Below, piece by piece: positions 1-7,611 of a stretch of 64,000 nt of DNA (position 1 is the stretch's first letter; each line of letters opens with the position of its first letter). Source of the stretch: Halovenus aranensis (GTDB lineage: Archaea > Halobacteriota > Halobacteria > Halobacteriales > Haloarculaceae); contig NZ_FNFC01000001.1 in NCBI RefSeq assembly GCF_900100385.1, positions 124,001-188,000 on the forward strand, read 5' to 3'. Below the pieces are notes generated by a model, which did no database searches, had not been told where the DNA came from, and saw nothing but the letters and a program-made list of their open reading frames with translations. The translations under genes were made by a program, and so were the position numbers.

Positions 1-2
1 GC

Positions 3-692
3 ATCAAGAGCCAGGAAGACGCCGAGAACCCCCTCGCGAAGGTGTCTAACTACATCTCTCTGCAGGTCGAGGCCGACGTGACGCTCATCTCTCCAAAAAA
101 CCACCAGAAGTTCGAGCACGCGCTGTACGACGCCGTTCTCGACCAGCAGGTCGTCGCGGTCAAACACCCGGCAGTCAAAGGCGGCGTGGTTCAGGATACT
201 ACCTGGGAGAAAGGCCGGCTAACGACCGAGTTGGCGGACGGAAACATTGCGCTGGCGCTGGCGAGCGGGCAGTTCGTCGAAATCGAACTCGACGACATCG
301 GCATCGTCGAGGAAAACGAGGGCCAGGTACTCGGCGACGAGCGGTTTTTCATCGAGGTCGAACACACCGAAGAGGAGGCTGCCGTCCAGACGTACATCTC
401 CGGCCCGAGGCGCAAGACGAACATCCTGGCCGAACTCTTTCGAAAAAGCGAACAGCAGCATACGACCGACGTGGAGCTTTCAGAGGAGGAAAATGCCGTC
501 GTGATGGCGCTGTATTCGGGCGTCTCGCCGTTCCAGATTCCAGATTTTGTCGGCCTCGATGTCGAAACCGTCGAGGAGATTTACGATAACCTCATCGAGG
601 CCGGCATCCTCCAGGAGCAACGGGTTCGGCGTGACGTGCAACTCAAGGCTCGCGGTCGCAACATCGCAAGCGAGGCGATGGGTGAGGAGTGA
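3..692 (+). CDS. cheF1: Taxis protein CheF (CheF1-like), 5' end cut off by window edge
   Basis: CheF-family (DUF439) protein linking the chemotaxis system to the archaellum switch. In Halobacterium the family interacts with CheY, CheD and CheC2 and with archaellum accessory proteins; this is established knowledge of the family. The reading frame is open to the left edge, so about 60 N-terminal residues are probably missing compared with the 292-residue paralogue next door. A GTG at 42 is only an internal codon. The C-terminal third is predicted to form a winged-helix-like helical domain. It converges on its paralogue with one base between the stop codons, the same arrangement as the Halobacterium OE2402F/OE2404R pair. 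Confidence 0.85.
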   Translation: MKSQEDAENPLAKVSNYISLQVEADVTLISPKNHQKFEHALYDAVLDQQVVAVKHPAVKGGVVQDTTWEKGRLTTELADGNIALALASGQFVEIELDDIGIVEENEGQVLGDERFFIEVEHTEEEAAVQTYISGPRRKTNILAELFRKSEQQHTTDVELSEEENAVVMALYSGVSPFQIPDFVGLDVETVEEIYDNLIEAGILQEQRVRRDVQLKARGRNIASEAMGEE

Positions 693-693
693 G

Positions 694-1572
694 TCAGGCG
701 TTGATGTCTTCGAGGTGTCGGTTCACGAGCACCTGCCCTTTTGGCGTGAGCTTGGTGCCGTCGCTCGCGTCGACGACGAGTTCTTCATCTTCGAGGTCGT
801 TGAGGAGCATCGTCACCTCTGTCGGGTCTTTCCCGATAATCTGGGGGAGTGACATCCCCTTGTTGCCCGCCCCGGAGTAGACAGCGACCAGCAACTCCTT
901 CTCGTCTTCGGTGAGCGTGAGGTCTTTCAACTCGGCCATCAGGTCGGAGTACTCAAGCCGGAGGTATCGGCCCAGCAGTGACATCTTTCGCGGCGAGTCT
1001 GTCGTCACCTGGGTCAACATCGCGTCTCCACGGGGCATGTGTTTCACGTCGAGAACGGGCCGTTTCGTCCCGGCGATTCGACGCTTGGTTTGGTCGAACT
1101 CGGTGACCGCCGCGAGCCTGATTGCGACGGTTTCCTCGTCGTTTCTGAACTCGACCTGTTTCGGCTTCAGGAACAGTTTCGCGGCACTGAACTCGGCATC
1201 GGTCACCCGGCCACCGACCCGCGCTGGATGTTTGACCGTCATGTCGGTGCCGTTCAGCAACGCCTTGAACAGCACGTTCGAGAACTTCTCTATCTTGTCG
1301 TCGGGGGCCTCGATGGCAGCGACGAACCGCTTGTCGTTTTTGCGAAACGCAACCGTGACCGTCGCGTCGAAAAAGCCGTCGAGTTCGTCGGGTACCTGCC
1401 CGACAGCAACGTCGAAAATCGACGTGAGCGGGACGGGGAGCTTGTCGTTGTCACCGACTGCGAGAACCAGTCGCTTCTCGCTCAGCAGCACCCGGCCTTT
1501 GACCGGGTCCGTCGTGCGCAACACGTTCGAGTCGAACGTGGCGACAAAATCGGCGATGACTGATTCCGACAT
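694..1572 (-). CDS. cheF2: Taxis protein CheF (CheF2-like)
   Basis: Full-length CheF paralogue of 292 residues, homologous to the convergent gene on its 3' side. Both share the 'vKHPA..GG' segment near residue 140, the repeated 'tDxELSxxE' style helix region and a C-terminal helix-turn-helix-like domain (residues about 210-290). The role, inferred from the family, is to couple phospho-CheY to the archaellum motor so that the switch can reverse. The start is the ATG at 1572, with no credible upstream alternative. The remaining che and arl genes are not visible and are presumably to the left of the window. Confidence 0.85.
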   Translation of the reverse strand: MSESVIADFVATFDSNVLRTTDPVKGRVLLSEKRLVLAVGDNDKLPVPLTSIFDVAVGQVPDELDGFFDATVTVAFRKNDKRFVAAIEAPDDKIEKFSNVLFKALLNGTDMTVKHPARVGGRVTDAEFSAAKLFLKPKQVEFRNDEETVAIRLAAVTEFDQTKRRIAGTKRPVLDVKHMPRGDAMLTQVTTDSPRKMSLLGRYLRLEYSDLMAELKDLTLTEDEKELLVAVYSGAGNKGMSLPQIIGKDPTEVTMLLNDLEDEELVVDASDGTKLTPKGQVLVNRHLEDINA

Positions 1573-1645
1573 CCCTTACTGGTACATACCCCCGGCCGAG
1601 TAATGAGCATTTCGTGCCAGTATCATCCGGAATAACGACTGCCGC

Positions 1646-2074
1646 TCAGGTATCGAGGTCTCGCGCAATATCGGCGAGACTCGAATCGGGCTGTTCCGGC
1701 GGCGAGTAGACGATTCGCTCACCCGGGCGACGAAGCCCGTAGGCATAGCCGGTCCGGAGTACGTCGAACACCAGGGCGTCGCCGTCCTGCAGATCGTGGT
1801 CGGCGAGCCACGCGCGCAATTCGTCGTCGCCGTCGCCCGTGCGGGCTAGCTGGCGAGTCCCGAACGCACCCTGGATAGTCGCCTCGCCGTCGAGACTCGC
1901 GGTTAGCTGTGTCCAGACCTGGTCCCCTTCGAGTGACAGTGAGACCACATCGTCGAGCGTACAGTCGAGACTATCGGGTAAAACGAGCTGTTTGCGTCGC
2001 GTCCGACCGACAGTCGAGAGGTGGACACGGTGTGAGACGACGGTCTCGTGGTCGGACGGTACGCGGTCGTGCAC
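1646..2074 (-). CDS. Conserved haloarchaeal protein of unknown function
   Basis: Acidic cytosolic protein of 142 residues with no signal peptide or membrane segment. The N-terminal half is beta-rich and the segment 'LPDSLDCTLDDVVSLSLEG' (residues about 32-50) looks like a small AbrB/MazE-like or beta-barrel fold, but this is a guess from sequence texture. It starts 3 nt downstream of the eS6 stop codon on the same strand, so the two are probably cotranscribed. I do not recognise a function. Genes of this kind beside rps6e suggest a housekeeping role. Confidence 0.75.
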   Translation of the reverse strand: MHDRVPSDHETVVSHRVHLSTVGRTRRKQLVLPDSLDCTLDDVVSLSLEGDQVWTQLTASLDGEATIQGAFGTRQLARTGDGDDELRAWLADHDLQDGDALVFDVLRTGYAYGLRRPGERIVYSPPEQPDSSLADIARDLDT

Positions 2075-2077
2075 GCG

Positions 2078-2461
2078 TTACTCGTCGGCCAGCAGCTCGT
2101 CGACCGGCTGGTCGCCCCGACCGGCGATGCGGGCGTTAATCTGGCGCGTGTCGTCGCTGATTTCGCGGCCCCGGACGGTGACTCGTTTGCGCTCGCCGTC
2201 GCGCGAGGGGTTGTACCCCGTACCGCCTTCGAGCATGACGGATTTGAGGTTCGGGCCGCGCACGTCGTCGCGCATCGGCCGCCCGGCGTTGTCGGAGCCA
2301 CCGGTCAGCTCCAGCGTGTAGCCGTTCAGGCCAACGGCACTGCCGTCGACCTCTTCGCCGAGGTCGCGCCCGATGAAGCGATTTGCGTCCTGGTCCGATA
2401 CGTCAATCTGATAGGTCATGCCATCTTCCGGGTCGGAGACGGCGACTGTGAATTCGGCCAT
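2078..2461 (-). CDS. rps6e: 30S ribosomal protein S6e (eS6)
   Basis: Small-subunit ribosomal protein of 127 residues, the usual archaeal length. It starts '[17 protein letters not shown]' and carries the diagnostic eS6 core '[16 protein letters not shown]' and '[21 protein letters not shown]', which binds 18S/16S rRNA. The C-terminal basic tail of eukaryotic S6 is absent, as in other archaea. Unlike most ribosomal genes it is not in the S10 or spc clusters, and is paired with a hypothetical gene 3 nt downstream. Confidence 0.97.
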   Translation of the reverse strand: MAEFTVAVSDPEDGMTYQIDVSDQDANRFIGRDLGEEVDGSAVGLNGYTLELTGGSDNAGRPMRDDVRGPNLKSVMLEGGTGYNPSRDGERKRVTVRGREISDDTRQINARIAGRGDQPVDELLADE

Positions 2462-2620
2462 ATGTGTGACAAAATCGAGCCGCCATCAAAAGCCCGTCGA
2501 ACCGCCCCGAGACCCGTGGGGGCGTTGCCAGGCGGTCTCGGACGTGCGTGTCACACGGAGTCTCACCCATCCGTGGGTCACCAGGGCGGCATTGATAGGG
2601 GCCTAGTCCGTATCTCGGGT

Positions 2621-2953
2621 ATGAGCGATACCGTTCCGGTCACGGTCGTCGACGGCGACGGCGAGACCACAATCGCGGTCGAGCGCGGTCGGACACTCCG
2701 GGACGCGCTCCTCGAACGCGACTTCGCTGTGTATGGCACCGTCTCCCAGTATGCGAACTGTGGCGGCCGCGGCCTGTGTGCGACCTGTACGGTCGAAGTC
2801 GACCCCGCGCCCGAGCCGTCACACTGGCACGACGCGGCCGCGGTCCGATTCGGCTATCCGCGACTCTCCTGTTGTCTCGCGGTCGAGGAGCCGATGCGGG
2901 TTCGCCTGTTAGACAAACACGTCTGGGGGCAGGTCCTCCCCCGGCCGGAGTGA
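2621..2953 (+). CDS. 2Fe-2S ferredoxin (plant-type)
   Basis: Small electron carrier of 110 residues. The cluster ligands are in the chloroplast-type arrangement: C47, C53 and C56 (CX5CX2C) and C84 or C85 in 'RLSCCLAV'. The frame is open far upstream, but the ATG at 2621 is the first start downstream of the divergent eS6 promoter region and gives the normal ferredoxin N terminus 'MSDTVPVTVVDGDGE'. It lacks the acidic insertion of the abundant halobacterial ferredoxin, so it is probably a specialised partner rather than the pyruvate-oxidoreductase ferredoxin. The electron partner cannot be told from the context. Confidence 0.9.
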   Translation: MSDTVPVTVVDGDGETTIAVERGRTLRDALLERDFAVYGTVSQYANCGGRGLCATCTVEVDPAPEPSHWHDAAAVRFGYPRLSCCLAVEEPMRVRLLDKHVWGQVLPRPE

Positions 2954-3008
2954 GCCATCGACCGGAACTCACCCCGAGAATTATACCCAGTGGCTCCGTA
3001 CACGTTGT

Positions 3009-3185
3009 ATGGGTTCGACAACGAAACACGTCATCAACGGAATCATCTCGCTCGTCATCAGCGTCGTCGTCACGGTCGTCATGGCCGACGATGACGACGG
3101 GCCGTGGGACCTCGAGGAGGTTGCTATGGCCGTCGGCATCTCGGCGTTTCTCTCGGGCTTTTTCACCAGTTACTTCGCCGAGTAA
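3009..3185 (+). CDS. Small two-helix membrane protein
   Basis: A 58-residue protein. The first hydrophobic helix (residues about 9-26, 'INGIISLVISVVVTVVMA') is followed by an acidic loop with four consecutive aspartates, then a second helix (about 41-55). An ATG at 3009 follows an AT-rich 'gagaattatacc' TATA-like element at about 2981-2990, so the mRNA would be almost leaderless. It ends one base before the convergent dehydrogenase gene. Reading frame, promoter spacing and codon use support a real gene; function is unknown. Confidence 0.7.
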   Translation: MGSTTKHVINGIISLVISVVVTVVMADDDDGPWDLEEVAMAVGISAFLSGFFTSYFAE

Positions 3186-3186
3186 C

Positions 3187-4383
3187 TCAGTAGAACGTCT
3201 CGCCGCGTTTTGCCTTCTCGACGAGCAGTGAACACGGCAGCGTTTCGGCCATCTTGTCCGTGTTCTCGTGGCGACTGGCGACCTCGGTCAACCGCGAGAG
3301 AATCGCGTCGGCTCCGACCTCGTCGGCCTTCTCGAAGGGTCCTTTCGGCCAGTTGCCCCCGAGTTTCGCGCCAGTATCGACGTCCTCGACGGTCGCCACG
3401 CCGTGTTGAACCATCTTCGCGGCCTCGTTGACAATCGGTGCCCAGACCAACAGCGGGTCGAATCCCTGGCCGGCGTCGACGGGGATGTCGGGCTCGTCGC
3501 GGTCGCTGTAGTCGTAGTACCCCGCGTCTGTCTTCCGGCCGTAGCGGCCTTTCTCGTAGAGCTGATAGAGCAGCGGGCAGACATCCGTGTCGTAGGCCAG
3601 CGGTCGGTCATCTTTGAGGTGGTCCTCTGCTCCTTCGACGCGGAGCTGAATCGCGCCAGTGTAGTCGGCGAGTTCGAAGGGACCCATCGGGAACTCCTCG
3701 CCGTATTTCATCGCCGAATCGATTTCCCGCAGCGAGTGTTCGCCGCGGTGGACCATCCACGCCGGCTCCTCGCCGTAAGGTCGCATCAGCCGGTTGACGA
3801 TGAACGACGGCACGTCCTTCCTGCAGCGAATCGGCGTCTTGTCGAAGTCCTCGACGAGTGTCTCTGCGGTCTCGACGACGGCGTCGGGGGTGTGTTCGGT
3901 CATGATGACCTCGACTAGGTCCATCAACATCGGCGGATTGAACCAGTGTGTCCCGAGCACCTGGCCGGGTCTCTCGGTCACTTCTGCGAGCTGTGTGATG
4001 TTCAACCCGGAGGTGTTCGTAGCGAGAATCGCCTCCGGTGGCGCGGCTGTGTCGAGGTCCTCGAAGATGTCCTCTTTGACCGACTGCTGTTCGACTGCGG
4101 CCTCGGTGACGAAATCGGCGTCAGCGACCGCCCCCTCCAGGTTGGTCATAAATGAAAGACGTTCCATGGCCGCGTCGACCTCGTCTTGGGTTGCGGCGTC
4201 GTTCTCGACGCTCTTTCCGTAGGACCATTTGATGTCTTCTCGGGCCTCCTCCAGTTGTGCTTCGTCGATGTCGTTGACGACGACCTCGTAGCCCGCGAGG
4301 GCGGCGACAGCAGCGATTCCGCGACCCATCTGTCCAGCCCCGATAACCGTGACGCGCTCGATGTCGTCGATTGCTACGACCAT
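3187..4383 (-). CDS. 3-hydroxyacyl-CoA dehydrogenase (NAD-dependent)
   Basis: Beta-oxidation enzyme oxidising (S)-3-hydroxyacyl-CoA to 3-ketoacyl-CoA with NAD+. The Rossmann motif is 'VIGAGQMGRGI' (G15, G17, G20). The catalytic region is 'NTSGL' near residue 123 and 'GTHWFNPPMLMDLVEVI' with the expected His (H146) and Glu (E158) dyad. Two C-terminal helical 3HCDH domains follow (about 190-285 and 300-390). At 398 residues it is a stand-alone dehydrogenase, not a fusion with enoyl-CoA hydratase. A thioesterase gene lies upstream on the same strand (74 nt gap), which fits fatty or branched acid metabolism. Confidence 0.93.
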   Translation of the reverse strand: MVVAIDDIERVTVIGAGQMGRGIAAVAALAGYEVVVNDIDEAQLEEAREDIKWSYGKSVENDAATQDEVDAAMERLSFMTNLEGAVADADFVTEAAVEQQSVKEDIFEDLDTAAPPEAILATNTSGLNITQLAEVTERPGQVLGTHWFNPPMLMDLVEVIMTEHTPDAVVETAETLVEDFDKTPIRCRKDVPSFIVNRLMRPYGEEPAWMVHRGEHSLREIDSAMKYGEEFPMGPFELADYTGAIQLRVEGAEDHLKDDRPLAYDTDVCPLLYQLYEKGRYGRKTDAGYYDYSDRDEPDIPVDAGQGFDPLLVWAPIVNEAAKMVQHGVATVEDVDTGAKLGGNWPKGPFEKADEVGADAILSRLTEVASRHENTDKMAETLPCSLLVEKAKRGETFY

Positions 4384-4457
4384 ACCACCGGTTCGAAGCG
4401 ACCAGTCAAAAACGTACAGGACTGCGCCGTCGGCACAGCGCCGTGGCCGTGTCGCGG

Positions 4458-4955
4458 TCAGTACTCTTCGCGCATTCGCTCGATAATGGATTCGAGCTCG
4501 GCCTGCCGTTTCTCGACTGCCTCCTGGCGAAGCTGTGTTTCGGCGTCGGTCTCACAGACGACGTCAGGAACCGTCGTCGGATTGCCGTCGCTGTCGATGG
4601 CAACGAACGTCAGAAACGACGTGGTCGTCTCCTGTTTCTCGCCGGTCCGAGGGTCCTCGGAGTGGACATCGACTTTCACGTCGACACTCGTTCGTCCGGT
4701 ATTGAACGCGTAGGCCTTGATGACGGCAATCTCCCCCAGGTCGATTGGCGCGATGAAATCGACGTGGTCCATCGAGGCGGTCACACACTGCCGGTTGGCA
4801 AACCGCATCGCCGAAATCGCCCCACAGATGTCCATCCAGTGGAGGACGACACCCCCCAGCGCACGCCCCAGGTCGTTCGTGCTGTCGGGCAGGAGCATCT
4901 CGGTCATCTCCGTCTGTGACTCGCTTAGCGGCACGGGTTCTCTTGTCTCGTCCAT
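4458..4955 (-). CDS. Acyl-CoA thioesterase, hotdog fold (BFIT/YciA type)
   Basis: Protein of 165 residues with a single hotdog domain. The family signature 'NDLGRALGGVVLHWMDICG' (residues about 26-44) contains the active-site Asn/Asp region of medium- and long-chain acyl-CoA hydrolases. 'HVDFIAPIDLGEIAVIKAYAFNTGRTSVDV' is also typical, though only part of it is diagnostic. The C terminus is a charged helix ending in 'RMREEY'. The frame runs further upstream, but the ATG at 4955 ('MDETREP') gives the family length and leaves room for the divergent rpa3 promoter. Probable role is releasing CoA from acyl-CoA. Confidence 0.88.
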   Translation of the reverse strand: MDETREPVPLSESQTEMTEMLLPDSTNDLGRALGGVVLHWMDICGAISAMRFANRQCVTASMDHVDFIAPIDLGEIAVIKAYAFNTGRTSVDVKVDVHSEDPRTGEKQETTTSFLTFVAIDSDGNPTTVPDVVCETDAETQLRQEAVEKRQAELESIIERMREEY

Positions 4956-5058
4956 GTCTGAGGCGAATACCGGCTGGCAAAAGGACCCGTCGATTGGCCG
5001 TATGCCCCTTTCATGCCGTGTCCTCACCCTCGGTTCACTTTCACTCCCCTTGCCGAGG

Positions 5059-5066
5059 TTTTTAAC
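5059..5066 (+). promoter_or_regulatory. TATA box of the rpa3 operon
   Basis: TTTTTAAC sits 25-27 nt upstream of the ATG at 5088, so transcription should start at or next to that ATG. This places the rpa3 start codon (5129) about 41 nt inside the transcript, downstream of a short open frame. Confidence 0.6.
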
Positions 5067-5087
5067 CCGTGGGGAGTCAAGCGTCGT

Positions 5088-5132
5088 ATGTCTCCCACAG
5101 AAACACAAGCGGAGACAGTGAGCAACCGATGA
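5088..5132 (+). CDS. Possible 14-residue upstream ORF coupled to rpa3
   Basis: The first ATG of the predicted transcript opens a 14-codon frame (MSPTETQAETVSNR) whose TGA overlaps the rpa3 start as ATGA at 5129-5132. A leaderless start here followed by termination-reinitiation would couple rpa3 translation to this peptide. The alternative is that it is a chance ORF within an ordinary 5' leader, or that a one-base shift separates what was once a longer rpa3 N terminus. Confidence 0.35.
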   Translation: MSPTETQAETVSNR

Positions 5133-6067
5133 CTGAGACAGATTTGCGTACACACGCGACAGAGATACACGAACAGTTTTCGGACCGCCTCGACCTCACC
5201 GTCGAAGAGGTCGAAGAGCGTCTGAACACGCTCGTCAACGAGTACCAGGTCCCGACCAGCGAGGCCCGCCGTAGCGTCGTCAACACGTACCTCGACGAAG
5301 CGGGGATGGAGCGGGACGACCTCGCGGGCGGTGACGGCAACGACCAGAAGGAGATTGCCGACATCGACAAGGCCGAGGAGTGGGTCGATATCACCGCGAA
5401 GGTCGTCGACCTCTGGGACGCCAGTAGCGACGCCGTCGCACAGGTCGGCCTGCTCGGTGACGAGACCGGGACGATAAAGTTCACCAAGTGGTCGAAATCC
5501 GACCTCACGGACCTCGAGGAGGGAGCGGTCTACGACCTACGAAACGTCGTCACAGACGAGTATCAGGGTCGTTTCTCGGTGAAGCTCAACCGTACCACGA
5601 CTATCGAAGAGCGCGAGGAGGATATCGAGGTGGGCGACGACTCAACCGAAATCGAGGGAGCACTCGTCGATATCCAGTCTGGCTCGGGGCTTATCAAGCG
5701 CTGTCCGCAGGAGGACTGTACCCGCGTTCTTCAGAACGGACGCTGTTCGGAACACGGTGAAGTTGAGGGCGAATTCGACCTCCGCATCAAGGGCGTCATC
5801 GACGACGGCAACGGTGTCCACGAGGTCATTTTCGACCGCGAGGCCACCGAAGAACTGACAGGAATCTCGCTGGACACCGCCCAGGAGATGGCGATGGACG
5901 CACTCGACACTTCTGTCGTGGCCGACGAGATGCACGAGAAGATACTCGGCCGGTACTACCAAGTCCGCGGCCCAACGCTGGGTCGGTACGTTCTGGCAAA
6001 CGAGTTCGAGGAACTGGACGCACCAGCCGACCCTGACGCCGCTCTCATCAAAGCGAGGTCGATATAG
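5129..6067 (+). CDS. rpa3: Single-stranded DNA-binding protein, replication protein A type (Rpa3-like)
   Basis: Archaeal RPA binding ssDNA in replication and repair. The 312-residue protein has an N-terminal helical region (1-70), an OB fold (about 85-160, 'WVDITAKVVDLWD...'), a zinc-finger-like element (C192, C197, C206, H209) and a second OB-like region. This matches the haloarchaeal Rpa3 architecture. The next gene encodes the matching RPA-associated protein and starts immediately after this stop codon, the known rpa3-rpap3 operon. I chose ATG 5129 because the longer frame from 5069 would begin upstream of the predicted transcription start. Confidence 0.9.
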   Translation: MTETDLRTHATEIHEQFSDRLDLTVEEVEERLNTLVNEYQVPTSEARRSVVNTYLDEAGMERDDLAGGDGNDQKEIADIDKAEEWVDITAKVVDLWDASSDAVAQVGLLGDETGTIKFTKWSKSDLTDLEEGAVYDLRNVVTDEYQGRFSVKLNRTTTIEEREEDIEVGDDSTEIEGALVDIQSGSGLIKRCPQEDCTRVLQNGRCSEHGEVEGEFDLRIKGVIDDGNGVHEVIFDREATEELTGISLDTAQEMAMDALDTSVVADEMHEKILGRYYQVRGPTLGRYVLANEFEELDAPADPDAALIKARSI

Positions 6068-6658
6068 ATGTCGAGTACACCGACCCGAGAAATCGCCCGC
6101 CGCGTTTTCGCAGCAGAGTTCAACGACGCCGCGTACACGTTCAAAGAGAGCGACGATGACCGCGCTCCAGTGTACGTCCTCCTGCCGACCGGCCAGCGCG
6201 CCAACCGTATCTTCGTCGTCGGCACGCTCACTGAGACCGAGGATGTCGGCGAGGACTCCGAATACTGGCAGGGTCGTATCGTCGACCCCAACGGTGACAC
6301 CTTCTTCACCTATGCGGGACAGTACCAGCCCGATGCCGCCTCGATGCTCCGGGAACTGGATGCGCCGGAGTACGTCGCCGTCGTCGGCAAACCACGGACC
6401 TACGAGACCGACGAAGGAGAAGTGAACGTCTCTATCCGGCCGGAATCCATCTCGACGGTCGACGAGGCGACGCGGGACCGCTGGGTCGTCGAGGCCGCCG
6501 AACGGACGGTCGAACGCATCCAGGCCTTCGAGGACGACAGCCCTGACGAGTACGTCCAGATGGCCCACGAGGAGTACGACCTGCCGGTCGAGAACTATCG
6601 GCGAGCAGCTGTCTCAGCGCTCGAAAGCCTGCAAGAATCCGAGACGAGCGCGAACTAA
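6068..6658 (+). CDS. rpap3: RPA-associated protein RpaP3 (COG3390)
   Basis: Protein of 196 residues that partners the adjacent RPA. Haloferax rpap3 is cotranscribed with rpa3 and its product copurifies with it; that is family knowledge. The sequence starts 'MSSTPTREIARRVFAAEFND' and contains an OB-like core, 'YVLLPTGQRANRIFVVGTLTE' through 'EYVAVVGKPRTYETDEGEVNV'. The C-terminal 70 residues are helical and acidic. The ATG directly follows the rpa3 TAG, so expression is presumably coupled and stoichiometric. Confidence 0.9.
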   Translation: MSSTPTREIARRVFAAEFNDAAYTFKESDDDRAPVYVLLPTGQRANRIFVVGTLTETEDVGEDSEYWQGRIVDPNGDTFFTYAGQYQPDAASMLRELDAPEYVAVVGKPRTYETDEGEVNVSIRPESISTVDEATRDRWVVEAAERTVERIQAFEDDSPDEYVQMAHEEYDLPVENYRRAAVSALESLQESETSAN

Positions 6659-6756
6659 AGCCTCCCAGCCGCCCGGGACTGGCGCACACAGTGTCCTCAT
6701 TTCGTGTCCGGAAACTGCCGCCCGGGCTTTTGTATCTGTAACTCCTATACTGAGGC

Positions 6757-7059
6757 GTGAGTGACGCGCTCGTCCTCGCCGTGGTCGGGCTTGTGGTTCT
6801 CGTACCGAGTACGGCTATCTTCGGGGGCCGGACCGAGTTGCTGGCACAGTATCCCGACGGGACAGCCCCACCGCGAGTCCAGTACGGTGCCGGCGGAGTA
6901 CTGGTCGGCTACAGTCTTGTCACAATCGGCACTGCGTTTGCACTCGGGTACATCGACGAGGCCGGACTGCTCTGGGCCGGGTGGACCGTCCTGACGGTCG
7001 TCGTCGCAGCCGGTGTTGCTGGCTTCTCCGCGGCTATCGACGCCTCACAGCAGTCGTGA
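6757..7059 (+). CDS. Small integral membrane protein, unknown function
   Basis: A 100-residue protein with three predicted membrane helices (about 4-22, 45-66 and 72-92) and little soluble sequence apart from a short loop 'GGRTELLAQYPDGTAPPRVQYG'. The start is a GTG at 6757, about 27 nt after a weak TATA-like 'ttttgtat' (6729-6736), which suggests a leaderless GTG start. No recognised motif. It stands alone between the rpa operon and the RHH gene. Confidence 0.7.
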   Translation: MSDALVLAVVGLVVLVPSTAIFGGRTELLAQYPDGTAPPRVQYGAGGVLVGYSLVTIGTAFALGYIDEAGLLWAGWTVLTVVVAAGVAGFSAAIDASQQS

Positions 7060-7112
7060 CGTGTCTCAAAACCGCGCCGCGTCACCGCGCGTCATGCGTG
7101 CGTCTGACAAAC

Positions 7113-7122
7113 GGTTAAATAC
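7113..7122 (+). promoter_or_regulatory. TATA box of the RHH regulator gene
   Basis: GGTTAAATAC lies about 32 nt upstream of the ATG at 7150, predicting a leader of roughly 5-8 nt. Confidence 0.55.
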
Positions 7123-7149
7123 GAGGAGTTACGACTACTCAGTTGAGCG

Positions 7150-7590
7150 ATGGGAAATAAAAACAAGACCATCTCCTTTCGCGTGAGCCAGGAGAAATTC
7201 GAGACCCTGCGCGACATCGCGGAGGAGCGTGATATCTCCCTTTCGGCTGTCTTCCGGGATTACGTCGATATGTTGGTCGCCCACGACGGGCAGGTCGAGG
7301 TCGTCCCAGAGCACGAACTCCAGGGCTCTTCTGAAAGCGACGAGATGAGCCAGAGCTTTCCGCCGAAAGTGGAGGTCCCGAAGAGCTTCGTCCGCGAACA
7401 CGAGCGCCTCGAACTCGAAGCGGAACACCTGCGCGAACAACTCGAAGAGCACAAGCGCTACGTGACGAAACTCCGGCAGGAACTCGACGAACACGACCAG
7501 GAAGACGTGGTCGATCTCGACGAACTCGACGGCGAGGAAGAGGAAGAGTCGCCGTACCGTATCGGTAACGAGTTCGAAGAGTCGTTCTGA
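7150..7590 (+). CDS. Ribbon-helix-helix DNA-binding protein with acidic coiled-coil tail
   Basis: Protein of 146 residues. The N-terminal 45 residues, 'KTISFRVSQEKFETLRDIAEERDISLSAVFRDYVD', form a CopG/MetJ-type ribbon-helix-helix: a short beta strand that inserts into the major groove and two helices. Residues about 84-120 are a coiled coil ('HERLELEAEHLREQLEEHKRYV') and the C terminus is a run of Asp/Glu. It resembles the longer of the RHH regulators described for haloarchaeal cell-division control (CdrL type), but that assignment is from memory and unverified. It is likely a dimeric transcription factor. Confidence 0.8.
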   Translation: MGNKNKTISFRVSQEKFETLRDIAEERDISLSAVFRDYVDMLVAHDGQVEVVPEHELQGSSESDEMSQSFPPKVEVPKSFVREHERLELEAEHLREQLEEHKRYVTKLRQELDEHDQEDVVDLDELDGEEEEESPYRIGNEFEESF

Positions 7591-7611
7591 TACCGGGGCG
7601 GCCGACGGCTC

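Noticed and set aside
2048-2620. Long N-terminal extension of the ferredoxin frame.
   Set aside because: It runs antisense through eS6 and the adjacent hypothetical gene; the ferredoxin fold begins at 2621.
5069-5128. Longer N-terminal version of Rpa3 starting at 5069.
   Set aside because: It starts within a few bases of the TATA box, upstream of the predicted transcription start, and the residues are not family-like.
5642-6568. 308-residue minus-strand frame across the rpa3-rpap3 junction.
   Set aside because: Antisense to two well supported genes with coupled stops and starts.
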